Of a stretch of 64,000 bases of DNA, positions 60,810-64,000 are shown piece after piece. A program made the translations under genes and the position numbers. The stretch's first letter is position 1. Each line of letters starts with the position of its first letter. The notes beneath the pieces were generated by a model. The model was not told where the DNA came from. It did no database searches and saw only the letters and a list, made by a program, of their open reading frames with translations. Source of the stretch: Tautonia plasticadhaerens (lineage in GTDB: Bacteria > Planctomycetota > Planctomycetia > Isosphaerales > Isosphaeraceae). The stretch covers positions 186,001 to 250,000 of the forward strand of contig NZ_CP036427.1 in NCBI RefSeq assembly GCF_007752535.1. The letters run 5' to 3'.

Positions 60810-62090
60810 CTATTGGAGCCAAGTATCAGGAACCCTCATCTCGTCTTTTATTCTTTCGTAATTGTTTTTTTCGAGGTGTTCTGGGTCGGCCAGACAAGCT
60901 TCCGCCGTTGCAAGTGATGATTTGATGGAATTTTCATAATGATAAATCTGAATGATCTTACCCCTTTCCCAATCTAACTCTGTTCCTTTTTTAGCTAGGC
61001 AGTCGCAAAGCGACAAAACTTCCCTATAGTTCTCCACCGCTCTTTCATAGTCCTTTTTTGTCATGAGAAACAATCCTCTATATTTCAAAGGCTAGATATA
61101 ATCGAGTAGTTCGTTTTCCATGTTTTTGGAATTTCTCAAATTTCTAAATTTTGTGAATATCTCATTATAGAGGGCTGCTGCATCCTCCTCTCTTCCCATC
61201 CAATCATGGCACCGTGCCGCATTGCTCTTTGCCGTTGCGTTGAGGGGGTCGATGGACAAGACATCTCTGTAACAGCGAAGCTCCTCTTCGATAGTCTCAA
61301 CTTTATGGTCTAGAGATGATTGGAGTTCGTCAATGAATAACAAGTGCAATGCGTGGGCTCTTGTCATCAAGAGTCTCACTGCATGCTGCCTTGACTCGCG
61401 TGCCTCAGAGAGTGCCTTCGACGCATCTTCGCGGGTAAGCAGCCTGAGCGTTTCGCCGTATCTCTGCCCGGCGTCCGCAATGATGGCCTTTGCGAGCCGG
61501 ATTCGCCTGGCTTCGGCCTCTGAAAGCCCCTTGTGAACGTTGCTACGACCCTTAAACTCTTCTACCAACATCTTTAGCTTGCGAGTCAGTTCCCCAATCT
61601 CCCCGTCGGCTGCCCTGTAGTAGGATATAGCCCTCGCTTGACCATAGGCTTCGTGCGAGACGGCTATGATTCGCTTCTCTCTGTCGATGGCGTCTCGTAG
61701 GGCTTGTCCCGTCGCTGATATGTCATCGCGTAGTCTCTCTAGTTCCTGCTCTCTACCCGCGTCAAATGCCGCCAGAGCAACCAAGCAGAGCACCAATACC
61801 AGCAGAGACAAGAACGAATAATACAGATATTTTTGGCGACGTGCCCTTATCCATTCCTCCACGCTAATTGAGCTTGGGACGACCTCACCCAAGACTGTCC
61901 TCGTATGGGCGGGCCTTTGAGACTTGGGGACTCTCTCCAATCCTTCTAGGAAAGCCTGTAATTGCTTACTTCGTGACCACGCCCATATCCACGTAGCGAT
62001 AGTGGTGATGTAGGCGACGAAGGCCAACGGGCTGCTCGCTGCTGCTGGAAGCGATTCCAGAGCAAGCCCGAAAAAATCCGGCCCATCCAT
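60810..62090 (-). pseudogene. Two-helix membrane protein with coiled coil and TPR, one in-frame amber
   Basis: The start at 62090 (MDGPDFFGLALESLPAAASS) has GAGGA 9 bases upstream. Two transmembrane helices (LAFVAYITTIATWIWAWSRS and YLYYSFLSLLVLVLCLVALA) are followed by a long coiled coil and TPR-like helices (ETIEEELRCYRDVLSIDPLN, ATAKSNAARCHDWMGREEDA). TAG at 61092-61094 interrupts the frame after ENELLDYI. The same frame then continues PLKYRGLFLMTKKDYERAVE as a further TPR to 60810. The gene is much lower in GC than its surroundings, which suggests recent transfer. A TPR scaffold role is inference. Confidence 0.6.
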
Positions 62091-62231
62091 TACGACGTTC
62101 CTCAAGAAAAATATAAATGCAATTATAAACGATTGCTTGCAATCGTCCTGCTGGCCGTTGCAAGCAGAAGATAATTTTGATCATAGCGGTATTCCCCTCC
62201 CGAGTTGAGAGGTGACATGCAGTAATATTCG

Positions 62232-62243
62232 GGCGGAGCAGGG
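62232..62243 (-). repeat. Variant dispersed repeat core
   Basis: GGCGGAGCAGGG followed by A instead of the fourth G of the core. Confidence 0.5.
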
Positions 62244-62261
62244 AAGTACGATCCGGAGGAC

Positions 62262-63490
62262 TAGTGAAGCGTCACTCGTTAATCTTCGGGTAGAGGTGCC
62301 TCAGCTTGATCCGGGCGTCCTCGGTGGTGAAGTGCCACTCGACGCCCACCTGTTTGGCGTTCCGGCGCTCGCCCCAGGCGCCGGCCTCCCCGGCCACCTC
62401 GTCCTGCACCGCGATGCGCCGGTCCAGGCACTGCCGCGTCAACACCGACAGCTCGATCTCGGCGACGTTCAGCCAGCTGCCGTGCTTCGGCGTGTGCACC
62501 AGCTCCAGTCGCCGCGCCAACCGCAAGGCCTCGGCCGGCTCGAACGCCTTGTACAGCGACGCCAGCGAATGGGTCACGAGGTTGTCGCAGACCAGCGTGA
62601 TCCGCTCGGCCTCGGCGTGGCGCGGGTCGTCCACCAGCCGCTGCACCCGGTGGGCCCAGTCCACGGCCGTCTTCGCCTCGGTCACGCGCACGTCGCGCCA
62701 GCCGGCCAGCGGCTCGACGAACATCCACACCGTGCAGGTCCCCTCGCGGACATACTCGTAGTCGACCCGGGCCGGGCGTCCGGGCGCCGCCGGCGATGGC
62801 CGCCGCGCCTCGGCGATCAGCTGCTTGGGCTGTTCGTCCATGCAGACGACGGGGCGCCTCGGATCATACGGGCGCCGGTAGGCCTCCAGGACCTGCTCCA
62901 TCTGGCAGACGAAGGCCGCGTCCTGCTCCGGCGGGATGCACCACATCCGCCTGAGCCACGGCTTCAGCGCGCTTTTTTCAAAGAGCGGCGGACGGTCTCG
63001 TGCGAGACCGCCGCGACGACCTCCAACTCCACCAGGCGCTCGGCCAGCAGCCGGAGCGACCAGCGGGCCAGGCCCCTGGGCGGCTGCGAGCAGGCCAGGG
63101 CCGTCAACCGCGCCTCGTTCTCGCCGCCGAGTTTGGGGACCGCCGACGGGGTCCGCGGCCTGCGCTGCAGCAGCGCCATCGGCCCGTGCTCGACGGCCCG
63201 CTTGCGCCACGACTCCAGGCTGCGGGTCGTGACGCCGAACGCCTCGGCGATCTTCGCGTCGGGCCAGGCCGGCCCGTCGGGCCCCTGGTCGCACTTGAGC
63301 AGGGCCTGAGCCCGCTGCACCTTCCAGCCGGCGATGTTGCCCTTGCGGACCAGGCGAGCCAGCTCGGCCCGCTCTTCGGCCGTCAGCTTCAGGACGTACT
63401 TCTTTGCCATGGCAACCCCCCCGGCGAGCCACGATGCGGCCGGACAAGGGGGGTCATTTTACCCGAAAATCAGCGAGTGACGCTTCACTA
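62262..63490 (-). mobile_element. IS630-family element, type C (1229 bp)
   Basis: The ends share TAGTGAAGCGTCACTCG exactly and about 27 of the first 31 bases overall. Target TA is at 62262-62263 and 63489-63490. The second TA also begins the type B copy that follows. Its proteins differ clearly from types A and B. Confidence 0.9.
62272..63410 (-). CDS. IS630 transposase type C, OrfA/OrfB with probable -1 frameshift
   Basis: OrfA (63410-62964, 148 residues) begins MAKKYVLKLTAEERAELARL and includes DAKIAEAFGVTTRSLESWRK as helix-turn-helix. OrfB, ending at 62272, holds the DDE residues in VVCMDEQPKQLIAE, ITLVCDNLVTHSLASLYK and VAEIELSVLTRQCLD. The A6 slip site is at 62973-62978. The layout equals the type A and B elements. 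It appears intact. Confidence 0.85.
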
Positions 63491-64000
63491 GTAGTCGGCC
63501 ACCGATGACTTGAGGGCTGTGTCGGAATCGGTTCTCCTGGGGCGATAACCGCTTCAGGAGAACCGACTTGAAGAAGTACATCGTCACGCTGACGGCCGAG
63601 GAACGCCAGGACCTCCACGAGCTCATCGCGGCGGGGAAGGCCGCCGCGAAGAAGCTGGCCCACGCCCGCATCCTGCTCAAGGCCGACGCCGCCGAGGGCG
63701 GCCCCGCCTGGCCCGACGGGCGGATCGCCGAGGCCGTCGAGGTCAGCGTCGCCACCATCGAGCGGGTCCGCCAGCGGTTCGTCGAGCAGGGCCTGGAGGC
63801 GGCCCTGGTCCGCAAGAAGCAGGCCCGCCCCAGCCGAGAGCGGGCCCTGGACGGGCGGGCCGAGGCGCAGTTGATCGCCCTGGCCTGCTCCGCGCCGCCG
63901 GACGGCCGCAAGGCCTGGACGATGCGGCTGCTGGCCGACACGCTCGTCGAGCTGGAGGTCGTCCCCACGATCTCCGACGAGACGGTGCGGCGCGCTTTGA
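63489..64000 (+). mobile_element. IS630-family element, type B copy 2 (runs off right edge)
   Basis: Starts at the TA shared with the type C element, with end TAGTAGTCGGCC, and matches type B copy 1 base for base as far as compared, in the opposite orientation. The rest lies outside the window. Confidence 0.85.
63568..64000 (+). CDS. IS630 transposase OrfA, type B copy 2 (partial)
   Basis: TTG start at 63568, then KKYIVTLTAEERQDLHELIA and the same sequence as 17007-16561 through DETVRRA. The window ends just at the start of the A-run slip site, so OrfB cannot be seen. Helix-turn-helix at DGRIAEAVEVSVATIERVRQ. Confidence 0.85.
   Translation, partial: MKKYIVTLTAEERQDLHELIAAGKAAAKKLAHARILLKADAAEGGPAWPDGRIAEAVEVSVATIERVRQRFVEQGLEAALVRKKQARPSRERALDGRAEAQLIALACSAPPDGRKAWTMRLLADTLVELEVVPTISDETVRRAL

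Noticed and set aside
33207-62243. CRISPR array formed by the repeated CCCCTGCTCCGC cores
   Set aside because: Copies are hundreds to thousands of bases apart, in both orientations, with no regular spacers and no cas genes.

Overview
This window is high-GC DNA of planctomycete type, most likely from the Isosphaeraceae (Planctomycetota). The reasons are protein family content rather than a marker gene: a large soluble-to-membrane Ser/Thr kinase with TPR repeats, a second multi-pass kinase, an FG-GAP secreted protein, a di-haem cytochrome lipoprotein, DUF3386, DUF3309, amphi-Trp and SWIM proteins, orphan receiver proteins, and many small lineage-type proteins. There is no rRNA, no convincing tRNA and no CRISPR array. 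No replication or partition genes fix whether this is chromosome or plasmid.

Layout. 1-14 kb is mostly ordinary metabolic and regulatory genes: FG-GAP protein, amphi-Trp protein, SMR-type transporter, frameshifted MFS transporter, di-haem cytochrome, frameshifted methyltransferase, an amidohydrolase and aldolase pair, and a TPR kinase. 14.6-17.1 kb holds two abutting IS630 elements. 17.7-23.6 kb is a decayed stretch: truncated small genes, a serpin with two in-frame amber codons, a deleted IS66, and an IS3 that cuts a RelE/UvrD-type helicase. 23.6-30.9 kb is a defence island: a type IV-like HNH restriction gene with an in-frame TGA, a Pycsar-like operon (two-domain cyclase, E2-like/SEC-C protein, CNB-TIR effector), and a divergent XRE/ImmA-IrrE plus PIN pair. 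31-41 kb returns to housekeeping and small genes around one IS5 copy. 41.5-46.5 kb is a second defence-like patch: a pentapeptide-TIR gene cut by IS5, an EVE-HNH gene cut by IS701, and a divergent second HNH gene. 46.7-55 kb is a run of small genes. 55.3-60 kb looks like an integrated element with a primase-polymerase interrupted by IS630 and an excisionase-like HTH. 60.8-62.1 kb is a low-GC membrane/TPR gene, followed by two more abutting IS630 elements to the window edge.

The most interesting signals are three. First, the minus-strand operon at 25.5-28.8 kb: its cyclase and CNB-TIR effector match the Pycsar architecture, and a ubiquitin-conjugating E2-like protein with a C-terminal SEC-C zinc motif lies between them. 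Second, a dispersed, strictly intergenic repeat with core CCCCTGCTCCGC, usually next to a short perfect hairpin and often in inverted pairs. Sixteen exact cores and several variants occur, mainly from 33 to 62 kb, and it resembles a REP/REPIN family. Third, IS630 elements that abut and share one TA dinucleotide, seen twice.

Many genes carry a single frameshift or a single in-frame stop (MFS, methyltransferase at a G10 tract, kinase 2, serpin, McrA-like gene, TPR gene). Some may be sequencing errors rather than decay, so these calls should be read with that in mind.
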